A DNA stretch of 64,000 nt from Pinibacter soli (lineage in GTDB: Bacteria; Bacteroidota; Bacteroidia; Chitinophagales; Chitinophagaceae): contig NZ_JASBRG010000001.1 of NCBI RefSeq assembly GCF_029961145.1, positions 372,001 to 436,000 on the forward strand, given 5' to 3'. A program made the translations under genes and the position numbers. Shown piece after piece: positions 18,226-28,432 of this stretch (its first letter is position 1; every line of letters starts with the position of its first letter). The notes under the pieces are model-generated. The model was not told where the DNA came from. It did no database searches and was given only the letters and a program-made list of their open reading frames with translations.

Positions 18226-19647
18226 TTAGTAACCAGGATTGGGAGCCAGGTTAGGATTTTTCTGAATGTCGTAGTCCGGTATTGGCATTATACTTCTTTG
18301 AGATGCCCAAGGCAGCGCATTAATACCGTAGTGAGCAGGCAATGTTCTACCTGTTCTCTGGAATTCGATAATGCCATGTCCCTCAAACGCCAGCTCAATT
18401 CTTCTTTCTTTCAAAATAGAATCAACCAGTGCAGGCTGAGTAGCAGCAACTACTGGCATCGCTGGGTTTGACCTTGTACGAACCTGGTTCAAATAACCGA
18501 GTGCGCTTGCATCTACAGCAGCAGTATTTAATCTTGCAAGAGCTTCTGCTTTTGTTAACAGAATTTCTGAATAGCGAAGTACCGGTACAAAATCCGTCGT
18601 GATGCCAGGATATTTTTTTGTCCAGTATAATCCGTTATAAATCTCCATCAGTTTCGTGTAACGTGCATCATGCAACGTATCAAATAGCTTCACATAGTCA
18701 GTAGAGATATTAATATCACCACGTGCTCGTGCGCCATAGTGCTGACCGAGTGAGTTATTCGTATTAGGATTATCCGCACCATTCATAGCAACAGAGAAGA
18801 TAGATTCACCTGTTGTATATGGGCTTGCGAAAGTAAGTTCAGGCGACGTATTCAGTTTCAAAATTGAAGAATAAGTCATTACTGAATCCGCATAGTCAGA
18901 TGCTTTTTTCCACTGGCCTTCATACAAATAAATACGTGCAAGCAATGCTAAAGCAGAACTTCTGTTAGCTCTTGCAGTACGTGTAAATGCATCAGTAGAA
19001 GAAGGCGCCGGTAATTTACTTTTTGCATCCAGCAAATCAGCTTCAATCTGTGCGTACACCTCTGTGACTTTAGCACGGGCTACCTGGTTGCTTGCAGCAA
19101 ACGGATCGGTAGCGGCGGTCAGTACTAAAGGTACTCCCAGCGTTGTTGTGTCTGTGTTGCTCCAGGTTTTGTTAACCGGTTGCGCCCAAAGATTAACAAG
19201 GTAAGTATAGCACAACGCTCTGATGAATTTTGCTTCACCTATATACTGGTTGGCTTTGTCTGGTGTAACCACTGACGAGTGCGCCTGTAAGTTCTGAAGA
19301 AAGTTATTGGCGACAAAAATCGTGTTGTAACCATCGCGCCATGATGCCCCAACGGTTCCATCACTTGCTGTCAGGTTTGGTAAAAACCCTACGTTTCCAA
19401 AGTATGAATTCGGCGCTTCATCGATACCTCTTTGATCTGCATAAATCAAAATCCTTCCACAAAGGAAATTGAGGTTTTGCAAAGCGTCATACATACCCAC
19501 AGCAGACTTTTCAACTTTGTCAGCGGTTGAAAACGCCGCATCCTGACTGATAGCGTTAAACGGATCTTCAAAAATGGTCGACTTTTTACATGCACTCGCT
19601 GCAAATAAAAGTGCGAGAGAAATATTTATTATTTTTTTACTTTTCAT
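18226..19647 (-). CDS. SusD/RagB family outer-membrane lipoprotein (pair 1)
   Basis: A protein of 473 residues from ATG 19647; an ATG three codons upstream is equally possible. The signal peptide ends in LLFAASACKKS, a lipobox with Cys at 20. The body has the TPR-like helices of the SusD/RagB family and the conserved C-terminal segment KERRIELAFEGHGIIEFQRTGR. SusD proteins sit on the cell surface as a lid over the SusC barrel and bind the nutrient. It begins 28 bases after the susC1 stop in the same operon. It is canonical SusD_RagB, unlike the other two SusD proteins here. The ligand is unknown. Confidence 0.92.
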   Translation of the reverse strand: MKSKKIINISLALLFAASACKKSTIFEDPFNAISQDAAFSTADKVEKSAVGMYDALQNLNFLCGRILIYADQRGIDEAPNSYFGNVGFLPNLTASDGTVGASWRDGYNTIFVANNFLQNLQAHSSVVTPDKANQYIGEAKFIRALCYTYLVNLWAQPVNKTWSNTDTTTLGVPLVLTAATDPFAASNQVARAKVTEVYAQIEADLLDAKSKLPAPSSTDAFTRTARANRSSALALLARIYLYEGQWKKASDYADSVMTYSSILKLNTSPELTFASPYTTGESIFSVAMNGADNPNTNNSLGQHYGARARGDINISTDYVKLFDTLHDARYTKLMEIYNGLYWTKKYPGITTDFVPVLRYSEILLTKAEALARLNTAAVDASALGYLNQVRTRSNPAMPVVAATQPALVDSILKERRIELAFEGHGIIEFQRTGRTLPAHYGINALPWASQRSIMPIPDYDIQKNPNLAPNPGY

Positions 19648-19675
19648 GTTTTTCATTTTTTTAATATGCCTCACA

Positions 19676-22600
19676 TTAGAAACCAACATTCAATCCTACG
19701 GTAAACACTTTCATCTGCGGAGTCGCACGGTTATCTACACCAAGTGTAAGGTTAGCTGTGTTAGTTGAAGATTGAATAATGTAGTTTACATCAGGATCCA
19801 TTCCACTGTATTTTGTAATGATAAATGGATTGTAAACCTGAGCATACACTCTGAATTTCTCAAGGTCCATTTTTCTTAAAAGAGAAGCAGGCAAAGTATA
19901 TCCAAGAGAGATCGTTCTCACTCTCAAATAATCACCTTTCTCCAGGAATCTTGTTGAAGCTGCGTTAGCGGCATTGTCAATTGCATACAGTCTTGGAATA
20001 TCTGTTACATCTCCTTTTTTCTGCCAGCGATTCAGCAAAACGCTAAAGTTGTTGCTGAAAGCATTCGTAAGCATTCCCGCTTTGGTAGAATTGTAAATGT
20101 AGTTACCACCGCTATAGTTTACTGCGAAGCCTAAATCAAAACTTTTGTATGTGAATGTGTTATCCCATCCACCATACCATGTAGGCAATCCGGATTTTCC
20201 AGTGTAAACATTATCAGCAATACCAAGTGCAGATGCAGCAGTACCGTCATCCTTCATCCATTTTTGGCCTGTAAAATCCCAGATTTTATGAGAGCCATCC
20301 GCTGCATACCACATTGGGTTACCTGTGTTTGCATCAACGCCTGCCCAGCGAGGCATCCAGAATGAACCCAATGGTCTGCCAACACTTGCCACTGTATAAG
20401 CAAAGGCACCGGTAATGTCTGCGTTCTTGTTAGCAGAAACTAACTCTGTAACGCGGTTTTTAATTGTTGTGAAATTAAATGAAGTGGTCCATGTGAAATC
20501 TTTTGAAGACACCGGAGTTGCATTGATTGTGAATTCCCAACCTTTGTTATACATTTTACCCACGTTGTAAGAAATGCTTGAGTTAGGAATACCTACAGTA
20601 TAAATTACCGGTGCGTTCAATAACAACTTGTCTACGTTGTTGTCGAAATAATCAACAGTTGCAGATAATTTGCCATTCAGGAACGTCGCATCGAAACCGA
20701 TATCCATTTTCTTTGCACTTTCCCACTGCAAAGCAGAGTTACCGGCCTGTTTAATACCTAGACCTGTTAAGCTGGTATAAGCTTTACCACTATACAATGT
20801 TCTTGAATCGTACGGCCCGATTCCACCTGAGTTACCAACCGTACCGTAGCTTCCACGAAGTTTCAGGTAGTTGATAAATTTAAGAGATTCCATGAAATGC
20901 TCTTTAGTTAACTCCCATCCTAATGAAATGCTTGGGAAGGTACCAAACTGATTATCAGCACCGAACCCTGAATAACCATCTCTACGAACAGAAAGTTCTA
21001 CAAAATATTTGTTAGCATAAGCATAGTTTGCTCTTCCAAAATAAGAGATCATTCCTCTGCTGTTCAAATCACCACCTGTGTTATCCAACACAGTAGTTTG
21101 ACCAGGTTGTGTATTAGTATAAGCACCATCAATAATGTGAGTAAAGAATGGATCGCTGAAGTTAGCAGCACCTGTGTACCAGTATTGATATTTCGTGTAT
21201 TGATTTTCTATACCGGCTACTACTCCCAATTTATGATCTGAACCAAAGGTTTTATCATAATTGATGTAGTTCTGCCATGTCCACTGGTTCCATGTACGAT
21301 TCTGATCCTGAACCAAACCACCGTATGTAGTACCTAAACCGGAAATGATAGGAGCAGTATACTGATCTTCAAGGTTGCCTAAATATTGCAAACCTAATTT
21401 AGATGTATACTTTAATCCTTTCAATGGTTGGATCTCTCCATAAATATTAGCTCTGAGGTCCTGCGCTGTGTTGTCGTTACGACCTGTTTTAAGCACAGCA
21501 AGCACGTTAGAGTAATAAGATGCTGAAGGCAGCAAAGAAACAGTTGTACCCGAAGATGTCTTAGCTGACGGTACGTTGTTTCCAAGATTCAACAGACCAT
21601 TAGCGGCAAGATTGTAACCACTTGGACCGTCTGGGTTAAATGGAGACACGTTTGGTGGCGCCTGCCATCCTGATACGGAAACACCCGCGATATAACCATC
21701 AGAAAGAACACCATTATTCAAAGTTCTTGAATAAGATGTTTGCAAACCAGCTTTGAACCATGATTTAGGTACGAAATCCAAATTCAATCGGATCTGGCCG
21801 GTTTTTAACTGGTTAGTTATTATGATACCTTCTTGCTTTAAATATCTTGCAGAACCGTAAACAGTTATTTTATCTGCACCGCCTGAAAATGAAATACTAT
21901 TGTCATATGTCATACCTGTGCGATATAACACACTGTTCCAATCCGTATTGTCACTTACACCATCTTTATTGATATCGCTTGGTCTTGCAGGAGGATAAGT
22001 TCCGTAAGTAGTACCATAACGGTTCGCTACTTTTTCGTTCTGAATAGTTGTAAACTGATCTACGTTTAACAAAGAAGGCAGTTTAGAGGCAGAAGCCCAG
22101 CCAACTTTAGAGTCAACAGATGTTTTAACTGTTCCTTTTTTACCTCTTTTGGTTGTAATTAATATTACACCATTTGATGCACGCGAACCGTATACTACTG
22201 CAGAGCCCGCATCTTTTAAAACTTCTACAGATTCAATATCTGCAGTGTTTACCAATGCCAACGGATCGAACCTTGTTCCGTTACCACTGTTAAAACCATT
22301 CAGGTTACCAGAAACGTCCAGCTGTGGAATACCGTCGATTACCACGAGCGGTTGAGCAGAGGCACTTATGGAGTTAACCCCTCTGATTCTTATTTGTGTA
22401 CGGTCGGCAAGTGTACCGGTAGATAATCCGATTTGTACACCAGCAGCCTTACCTGCCAAAGCCTGATCGAAGCTCGCAAGAGGCTCCGATACAATTTTTT
22501 CAGCTTTTACCTTTGCTATGGAACCCGTAACTTCTTTAACGGTTTTTGTTCCATAACCAACAACAACGATTTCATCTAATTTTTTGTCGTCTTTTTCTAA

Positions 22601-22876
22601 AGAGACATTAATTGCTCCAGTTCCTACAGCAATTCTTTTTTCAGTAAAGCCAACGCCAGATACGATCAACGTTTTCGCAGCCGCCGGAGCGTTGAACGAA
22701 AATGTTCCATCTTCTTTTGTTACTGTACCAATTTTGGAATCTTTAACGATCACCGATACTCCTACAATCGGACTACCTTTTTCATCGGTGACTTTACCGG
22801 AAATCTGCCGGGTTTGGGCGAAAGAGAAGACGCTAAGCAAAACAATGCTTAGGAGCATCAACAGCTTCTTTCTCAT
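19676..22876 (-). CDS. SusC/RagA family TonB-dependent receptor (pair 1)
   Basis: A protein of 1066 residues. The signal peptide ends in SVFSFAQ. It is followed by a carboxypeptidase-regulatory-like domain (ISGKVTDEKGSPIVGVSVIV), then the plug with the SusC signature: IVVVGYGTKTVKEVTGS, QPLVVIDGIPQLD and ESVEVLKDAGSAVVYGSRA. A 22-strand barrel ends in the expected aromatic residue (VGLNVGF). It imports a SusD-bound nutrient across the outer membrane using TonB energy. There is no N-terminal STN domain, so no FecR-type signalling is expected. A TTG-18-TATTTTTG promoter lies just upstream. Confidence 0.96.
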   Translation of the reverse strand: MRKKLLMLLSIVLLSVFSFAQTRQISGKVTDEKGSPIVGVSVIVKDSKIGTVTKEDGTFSFNAPAAAKTLIVSGVGFTEKRIAVGTGAINVSLEKDDKKLDEIVVVGYGTKTVKEVTGSIAKVKAEKIVSEPLASFDQALAGKAAGVQIGLSTGTLADRTQIRIRGVNSISASAQPLVVIDGIPQLDVSGNLNGFNSGNGTRFDPLALVNTADIESVEVLKDAGSAVVYGSRASNGVILITTKRGKKGTVKTSVDSKVGWASASKLPSLLNVDQFTTIQNEKVANRYGTTYGTYPPARPSDINKDGVSDNTDWNSVLYRTGMTYDNSISFSGGADKITVYGSARYLKQEGIIITNQLKTGQIRLNLDFVPKSWFKAGLQTSYSRTLNNGVLSDGYIAGVSVSGWQAPPNVSPFNPDGPSGYNLAANGLLNLGNNVPSAKTSSGTTVSLLPSASYYSNVLAVLKTGRNDNTAQDLRANIYGEIQPLKGLKYTSKLGLQYLGNLEDQYTAPIISGLGTTYGGLVQDQNRTWNQWTWQNYINYDKTFGSDHKLGVVAGIENQYTKYQYWYTGAANFSDPFFTHIIDGAYTNTQPGQTTVLDNTGGDLNSRGMISYFGRANYAYANKYFVELSVRRDGYSGFGADNQFGTFPSISLGWELTKEHFMESLKFINYLKLRGSYGTVGNSGGIGPYDSRTLYSGKAYTSLTGLGIKQAGNSALQWESAKKMDIGFDATFLNGKLSATVDYFDNNVDKLLLNAPVIYTVGIPNSSISYNVGKMYNKGWEFTINATPVSSKDFTWTTSFNFTTIKNRVTELVSANKNADITGAFAYTVASVGRPLGSFWMPRWAGVDANTGNPMWYAADGSHKIWDFTGQKWMKDDGTAASALGIADNVYTGKSGLPTWYGGWDNTFTYKSFDLGFAVNYSGGNYIYNSTKAGMLTNAFSNNFSVLLNRWQKKGDVTDIPRLYAIDNAANAASTRFLEKGDYLRVRTISLGYTLPASLLRKMDLEKFRVYAQVYNPFIITKYSGMDPDVNYIIQSSTNTANLTLGVDNRATPQMKVFTVGLNVGF

Positions 22877-22914
22877 GTGTGTTTAGTATTTGATTAAGAA
22901 AAATAGGTTACAAC

Positions 22915-22943
22915 CAAAAATAAAGAAATGTTAAATAACACAA
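22915..22943 (-). promoter_or_regulatory. Promoter of susC1
   Basis: On the minus strand TTG (plus 22941-22943), an 18-base spacer and TATTTTTG (22915-22922) match the Bacteroidota TTG / TAnnTTTG promoter. The start codon is about 40 bases downstream. Confidence 0.6.
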
Positions 22944-23208
22944 GATTTACTAACCATTTATTTCAAATTTTTTTTTTCCTCAAAAAATATGAGCTAAAAA
23001 CCGCTAATAAATAGATTTTTTCAAATATTTGACAATGAACATATTAGATAAATTCTAAATAATACGTTGGGTAAAATTCATTTTTTGTGGTGTTTGGGCA
23101 CGATTTTAAAATTAAGGCATAAAGATTGCAGATCCAATTATGTATTAGTTGATATGATCTAATAGGTTACACTTAACATCAATTAATCATTTAGTAGTTC
23201 ATCAGCTA
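22944..23208. other. Intergenic region between susCD operons 2 and 1, no gene
   Basis: AT-rich DNA with poly-T tracts (around 22968-22980). Apart from the promoter on its left and the operon 2 terminator on its right I see nothing. Confidence 0.5.
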
Positions 23209-23210
23209 TT

Positions 23211-23242
23211 AAAAAAAGAGGGCCGGCAAGAATGCCAGCCCG
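23211..23242 (-). terminator. Terminator of susCD operon 2
   Basis: On the minus strand GGGCTGGCATTCTTGCCGGC with closing CC and TCTTTTTT, 28 bases after the susD2 stop. One base of the stem differs from the copy at 18064-18094. Confidence 0.9.
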
Positions 23243-23269
23243 AAAAATCAACCTATTGTAACACACACT

Positions 23270-24697
23270 TTAATTGACATCCCAAAACACTTTGGTGGAT
23301 GCTTTGTCACCACCTATTGCTTTGGCTGCTTCAGCATAGTGCTGATTGTTCAAAGTTTGTTCATTGGTTGGGTATGCGAAACGATTTGGATAATCTCCTT
23401 TAGGAGCCGCAGGTACAGGAAGTACAGGGAAATCAAGTCTTCTGCGTTCTGTCCATGTTTCATATCCCCTGTTATATAAGGCTATCCATTTTTGAGTTCC
23501 TATTTTTTGTCGCCATGTGCCTGTAGCTGTTGCATAAGCCACAGAAGGCTGAGCCAAATAAACAGTTGCGTCTGCTGTGGTTCCACCCCAATAAAGAATG
23601 GACGCAGTGATTGCATTGTTGTAGTGCTGCGCAGCAGTTCCAGCAACAGTAAAGCCACGTTCAATAGCTTCTGCTCTGTAAAATTCTATTTCTACATAGT
23701 CCATAAGCATTCCTGGGAAATCCATGGCAGTGATCTTATCATTTGCCTTGGCAAACAAAGAGAAAGTGTTTGTTGCACCCGGCACTCCGCCAACATATAT
23801 CTTATTATCATTCGGCTTGAAGTAGTTTGACAAACGAGGATCGCTCAACGAATTCAATTTATCTATCAACAAATTTGCTGCGATAAAATCCTGGCGCTTG
23901 CTCTGTACAAGATCTGTCCAGATAGGATTGTTATTTGGTGTGATGGCGTAGTATTTGAACACGGCGTTATCCACTGCACTTCCAAACGCTTTCGTGTCAG
24001 CAGCTTCAACTGCGGATTTGGCTTTTGCCGCATTTACATCAGCCACAGTCATTGCCATTCTGATCTTTAAAGAATTGGCAAATTTTATCCAGGCACTTAC
24101 GCTACCACCATAAACAATATCCTGAGATGCATCGAAACCTTTTTCAGCAGTATTCAATGCAGCGATATCTGCATCCAATCTTGTGAAAAGATCATCATAG
24201 ATTGTTTTTGCATCATCATATGCCGGGAACAAATTATCATAGTCAAGCGCTTTTGTATAGGGCACATTTCCAAATGTGTTCACCAAAACAGAATATGTGT
24301 ACACCATCATAATATCTGCCATAGCATTCTGATTTGTTTTTGTGCCGGCGGTAGCGCCTGTTGAGCCTGGCAATAAACGCTTGCATTCTTTAAGGTCTGA
24401 CAAGACATCTCTATACAGGTTTGTCCACCATGTCTGCGGAATATTACGGGTATAAACATCGTAGTTTGGCTCATCCGTATAAGTTGTCGTTGTCCAGTGT
24501 TGCTCCGTAAGCCTGAAGATGTTTGTGTTCACGCTGGAACTTGTCAAAACATCTGCGAGGTTTCTCACTGCATTTGAGAAAAGAGTTGCAGGAGGCGCAG
24601 ACGATGCTGCTTTTGTTTGGTCGTTATAGCTGTCAATGTTCTTTGTGCAAGCCGCCAAAGAGACCATTGACGCGAATATTATTAAATACTTCTTCAT
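23270..24697 (-). CDS. SusD-like lipoprotein of the SusD-like_2 type (pair 2)
   Basis: A protein of 475 residues. The signal peptide is MKKYLIIFASMVSLAACTKN, with the lipobox Cys at 17. The N-terminal core (IDSYNDQTKA, PPATLFSNAVRNLAD) and the segment GNVPYTKALDYDNLFPAYDD are typical of the nutrient-binding SusD-like_2 family (PF12771), as is the C-terminal ETWTERRRLDFPVL. It starts 11 bases after susC2 and would form the lid of that transporter. The last codons and downstream terminator recur behind susD1. Confidence 0.92.
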   Translation of the reverse strand: MKKYLIIFASMVSLAACTKNIDSYNDQTKAASSAPPATLFSNAVRNLADVLTSSSVNTNIFRLTEQHWTTTTYTDEPNYDVYTRNIPQTWWTNLYRDVLSDLKECKRLLPGSTGATAGTKTNQNAMADIMMVYTYSVLVNTFGNVPYTKALDYDNLFPAYDDAKTIYDDLFTRLDADIAALNTAEKGFDASQDIVYGGSVSAWIKFANSLKIRMAMTVADVNAAKAKSAVEAADTKAFGSAVDNAVFKYYAITPNNNPIWTDLVQSKRQDFIAANLLIDKLNSLSDPRLSNYFKPNDNKIYVGGVPGATNTFSLFAKANDKITAMDFPGMLMDYVEIEFYRAEAIERGFTVAGTAAQHYNNAITASILYWGGTTADATVYLAQPSVAYATATGTWRQKIGTQKWIALYNRGYETWTERRRLDFPVLPVPAAPKGDYPNRFAYPTNEQTLNNQHYAEAAKAIGGDKASTKVFWDVN

Positions 24698-24708
24698 TGT
24701 GTTACAAT

Positions 24709-27700
24709 TTAAAATTTCAGTTTAAGGTTTACACCGAGGCTTCTTGTTGTTGGATAAGCACCACTTTGATATCCTTGCACATTACCTGCAGAAAGATTTT
24801 CTTCAGGATCAGAGTAAGGAAGATTTTTGTGAATGATCCAAAGGTTTCTTCCTATCACAGAAATGTCAATTCCTTTAAAAGCTTTTGTTTTAGAAATAAA
24901 AGATTGCGGGAATGAATAGGTAAAATTCAGCTCTCTCAATTTTACGTAGCTCGCATCATACACAAACGCTGCTGCAGGATTGTAAACGTATCCATAGTAA
25001 CCATAAGATGTATTATCAACGCGTTTAGTATTTGCTTTACCATCTGCTGTTACACCAGGCACAATCAAGCCACCGCCACTAGCAAGCGGCGCACGTTTTG
25101 GATTTCCCAAATCATTGTTACCAACTGTTTCAGGATACAGACCTGTTGCCATGCCATAGTAAAGATCAAGTGAGAATACATCTCCGCCCTTGCGCACATC
25201 GATCAAAAATCCCAATGAAAGATTTTTATATCTTAAAGTGTTGTAGATACCACCGATCCAGTCAGGGTTGATATTACCAATTACGTTATTTGTAGTTGAC
25301 GTGATGGAATAATAACCATTAGACCCAACCAGTTTTTGACCGGTTGTTTTTTCATAGTTCCATGTTTTGCCCTGGATGGTTCCGTATGGTTCACCCAGCG
25401 TAGCATTGATAGATACACCACCTTGCAGGTTAGCCTGGTTGATCTGAAGGTTTTTACTGCTGTCATACAAAGACAATACTTTGTTTCTGTTTGATGTAAA
25501 ATTCAGATTGATTGTCCAGGAGAAGTCTTTGGTTTTAACCGGTGTAGCAAATACTGACAGCTCAATCCCTCTGTTTCTGATTGTACCGGCGTTTACATAT
25601 TTATTGCTGTAACCTGTGGCTGCAGAAACGGCAACCGGGAATATCTGATCTATACTTTTTGTATCATAGTAAGTAACATCAAATCCCAGGCGATTTTGAA
25701 AGAATGCCATTTCTAGACCAACTTCGGCACTCTTTGTTCTTTCAGGCTTTAGAGCTGGGTTGTTCTTTGTACCCGGCAGTGAAAACAGGGTGGCATTACC
25801 AAACACAGTTGGTTTGTCATATACATCTTTCAACTTGCTGAAAGGGGCACTATTACCCACTTCTGCGTAGTTCGCTCTAAGTTTTCCGGAAGACAACCAT
25901 GATGCCTCAGGCAACAATTTGGCGAAGTTGAAGCTACCGGAAATTGATGGGTAGAAGTAAGTGTTGTTATCAGAAGGCAAAGTTGACGAATGGTCAATTC
26001 TACCTGAAACATCCAATGACAATAACTCTTTGTAAGTTAAAGTGGCGTTTGCATAATAACCGTCTACAAATATTTTGTCATCAGCTTCTGCTGGCGCAGA
26101 AATAGGACTCACTGAGTTACCCAGGAAGTAAAGATCCGGAACTACTAACCCACCGTTTGTGATGGCATAGATGGAGTTAACGTAATTTCTTCTAAGATTC
26201 ATACCTGCTACCGCTTTCAGGTTCAGGTCAGAATTCAGATCCTTGTTTACAGTAGCCATCAAATCGTAGTTAAACTCTCTGAAGGTTCTGTTGAAACGGC
26301 TGTAAGAAGGTACAGCAACGCTACCTACTGCGATGCGCTCTTCTTCAAGTTCATCGTAGGAGTCGAGAGAAACACGACCCAAAACGTTCAACCAGCTGTT
26401 CACGTTATAATTTACAGAAGCATTACCAAACCATCTGTAACGTGAATCTGTCTCGTAGCTTTTATTACGTATGAAATATGGGTTGTCTGTATAGATGGGA
26501 TACAATCCTGAGGGCTTGGTAGGATCGGCCCAGTTCCAGGTAATGTTTTGTCCCGTTCTGTTGTATGCATCTTTCAATTCCTGCACATCAACGTTGGTTT
26601 CCCACCACTGACGGAAGGCCTGATTTACGTTGTACTTGCTGTACCCTGTTCCGTATCTTCCGCGACCGTCAACTTTAGAAAAGTTCAGGTTGCCGGCGAT
26701 GGATAGTTTTTCTGTTAGCTTATAAGTAGCGCCAAAGTTCAAAAGGTTTTTTATCAAACGGCTGTTTGGCAATACACCTCTTTCATCGGTTCTTGTATAA
26801 CCCATTTTGAAGGTAGCCTGATCATTACCGCCATCAACAAAAACACTGGTGTTGGTAGCAATAGCCGTTTCATAGAAAGAAACAGGGTTGTTGTCAGCAG
26901 CCACCCAGGGCTTTTGTTTTTTATAGAATTGAGATGTTGAGTCAAACGAGTCCCAATGGTATACCATCAGGCTTGGATCGAACCTTGCACCGTAAGAAGC
27001 ATCTTCTGTAGTAGGAACGATCAAGCTGTTTGAACCTGTACCAAAAGCATCTTTCCACCAGAAAGAAGTGTTAGGGGAACCATCGGAAGTTTTGCTATAG
27101 CCCCCTTGCTGATAGCCCGCACCGTATTCTCTCTGATATTTTGTAAATGTAGATTGATCGATCTTGCCCGCGGTTACACCGGCATTAACCACGATACCCA
27201 AACCTCTTTTGGATTTTTTAGTGGTGATCATTACAACCCCGTTTGCTGCACGTGAACCATAAAGAGCGGTAGAAGCCGCACCCTTCAATACCGTGATAGT
27301 TTCAATGTCATCAGGGTTAATATCAGCAGCAGCATTACCGTAGTCATAACCGCCACGACCACTTGTTTGGTCATTAGAAGTAGTAGAGCTTTTGTTTGCG
27401 CTGTTATTATTGGAGTTATCTACCGGAACCCCATCGATAACGAACAACGCCTGGTTTGAACTCAGGAAAGATTTTGCACCGCGAATTACAACGTTTGTTG
27501 ATGCCCCCATTGCATTACCTTGCCTTACTTCCAAGCCTGAAATTTTTCCGGATAAGCTTGTAACAAAGTTGTTACTTCTTGTTGCGCTTACCTGGTCGCC
27601 GCTTATCTGTTGCGCAGCATACGGCAAAACATTTTTGTTTCTTTTGATACCCAGAGCGGTTACCACAACTTCGTTCATTGAAGATTGTGATTTCAATACA

Positions 27701-27975
27701 ACGCCCACTGTGTTGCTTTCGGTTACCGCAAGTTCAGATGCATCAAAACCGGCAGCACTTACCAGCAGCGAAGGCTTGGCTCCTGTTACCTCAATTTTGA
27801 AATTACCATTCTGATCTGCGGAAGTTGCGTTTTTGGCGCCTTTGACTTTTACTGTAGCGTAAGGGATGGGTTGCCCTTTTTCGTCTTTGATTTGCCCGGA
27901 GACTTGCCGAGTTTGGGCAATGGTGCTGAGGCTAAGCAATACAATGCCTAGCAGCAGCGACAGCTGTTTTCTCAT
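24709..27975 (-). CDS. SusC/RagA family TonB-dependent receptor (pair 2)
   Basis: A protein of 1088 residues with the same build as pair 1: signal peptide (LLGIVLLSLSTIAQ), regulatory beta-sandwich (VSGQIKDEKGQPIPYATVKV), plug with NEVVVTALGIKR, QALFVIDGVPVDNSN and ETITVLKGAASTALYGSRA, and a barrel ending LGVNLKLKF. Its N-terminus and the 80 bases upstream of its start resemble those of susC1. The VVVTALGIKR form of the plug start is shared with pair 3 rather than pair 1. The substrate is unknown. Confidence 0.96.
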   Translation of the reverse strand: MRKQLSLLLGIVLLSLSTIAQTRQVSGQIKDEKGQPIPYATVKVKGAKNATSADQNGNFKIEVTGAKPSLLVSAAGFDASELAVTESNTVGVVLKSQSSMNEVVVTALGIKRNKNVLPYAAQQISGDQVSATRSNNFVTSLSGKISGLEVRQGNAMGASTNVVIRGAKSFLSSNQALFVIDGVPVDNSNNNSANKSSTTSNDQTSGRGGYDYGNAAADINPDDIETITVLKGAASTALYGSRAANGVVMITTKKSKRGLGIVVNAGVTAGKIDQSTFTKYQREYGAGYQQGGYSKTSDGSPNTSFWWKDAFGTGSNSLIVPTTEDASYGARFDPSLMVYHWDSFDSTSQFYKKQKPWVAADNNPVSFYETAIATNTSVFVDGGNDQATFKMGYTRTDERGVLPNSRLIKNLLNFGATYKLTEKLSIAGNLNFSKVDGRGRYGTGYSKYNVNQAFRQWWETNVDVQELKDAYNRTGQNITWNWADPTKPSGLYPIYTDNPYFIRNKSYETDSRYRWFGNASVNYNVNSWLNVLGRVSLDSYDELEEERIAVGSVAVPSYSRFNRTFREFNYDLMATVNKDLNSDLNLKAVAGMNLRRNYVNSIYAITNGGLVVPDLYFLGNSVSPISAPAEADDKIFVDGYYANATLTYKELLSLDVSGRIDHSSTLPSDNNTYFYPSISGSFNFAKLLPEASWLSSGKLRANYAEVGNSAPFSKLKDVYDKPTVFGNATLFSLPGTKNNPALKPERTKSAEVGLEMAFFQNRLGFDVTYYDTKSIDQIFPVAVSAATGYSNKYVNAGTIRNRGIELSVFATPVKTKDFSWTINLNFTSNRNKVLSLYDSSKNLQINQANLQGGVSINATLGEPYGTIQGKTWNYEKTTGQKLVGSNGYYSITSTTNNVIGNINPDWIGGIYNTLRYKNLSLGFLIDVRKGGDVFSLDLYYGMATGLYPETVGNNDLGNPKRAPLASGGGLIVPGVTADGKANTKRVDNTSYGYYGYVYNPAAAFVYDASYVKLRELNFTYSFPQSFISKTKAFKGIDISVIGRNLWIIHKNLPYSDPEENLSAGNVQGYQSGAYPTTRSLGVNLKLKF

Positions 27976-28373
27976 GTGTGTGTTAGTGTTTAATTAAGAA
28001 AAATCGGTACTAACAAAATTTAATAATTTGTTAAATAAATCAAAATTTACATCTTGATAATTTGAAAAATTTGGTTTTGTCAAATATTCCGATTTGTTAA
28101 TTGACGGCGAATTAATTTTTTCAGTAATATTTTAGACAAAACGCATTCACAAAAACAACAACTTTCAAAATTCCAAATTTATTTTATTGTTTTTTAGGTA
28201 GAAAACACTGAAGAAGGGTTGGTAAATCGTTTTTATTTTTTACAAACTTATCTTGATTTAAAACAAGAAGTATATAGGCAAAAATGTGAGTTGGGTAATA
28301 AATAATGAAAGACGAAGCAGAAAGATTATTGAAATTGAATGACCAGGACAATATGGCATGTTTTTAAAAGGAA
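27976..28373. other. Intergenic region between susCD operons 3 and 2
   Basis: About 400 AT-rich bases. The first 80 (27976-28055) are a leader resembling that upstream of susC1. The rest shows no convincing gene; a 77-codon open frame across the right end lacks coding character. Confidence 0.5.
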
Positions 28374-28399
28374 AAAACCGCTTCGATTGAAGCGGTTTT
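28374..28399 (-). terminator. Terminator of susCD operon 3
   Basis: On the minus strand AAAACCGCTTC, AATC, GAAGCGGTTTT is followed by a T-rich run, 34 bases after the susD3 stop. Confidence 0.88.
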
Positions 28400-28432
28400 A
28401 GGAAAAGCGGTACTAATACGGCGCCACTAAAA

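Noticed and set aside
24523-24915. Open frames on the plus strand inside the susCD operons (also 27392-27814, 32435-32725)
   Set aside because: They lie opposite strongly conserved SusC/SusD coding sequence and show no protein features of their own.
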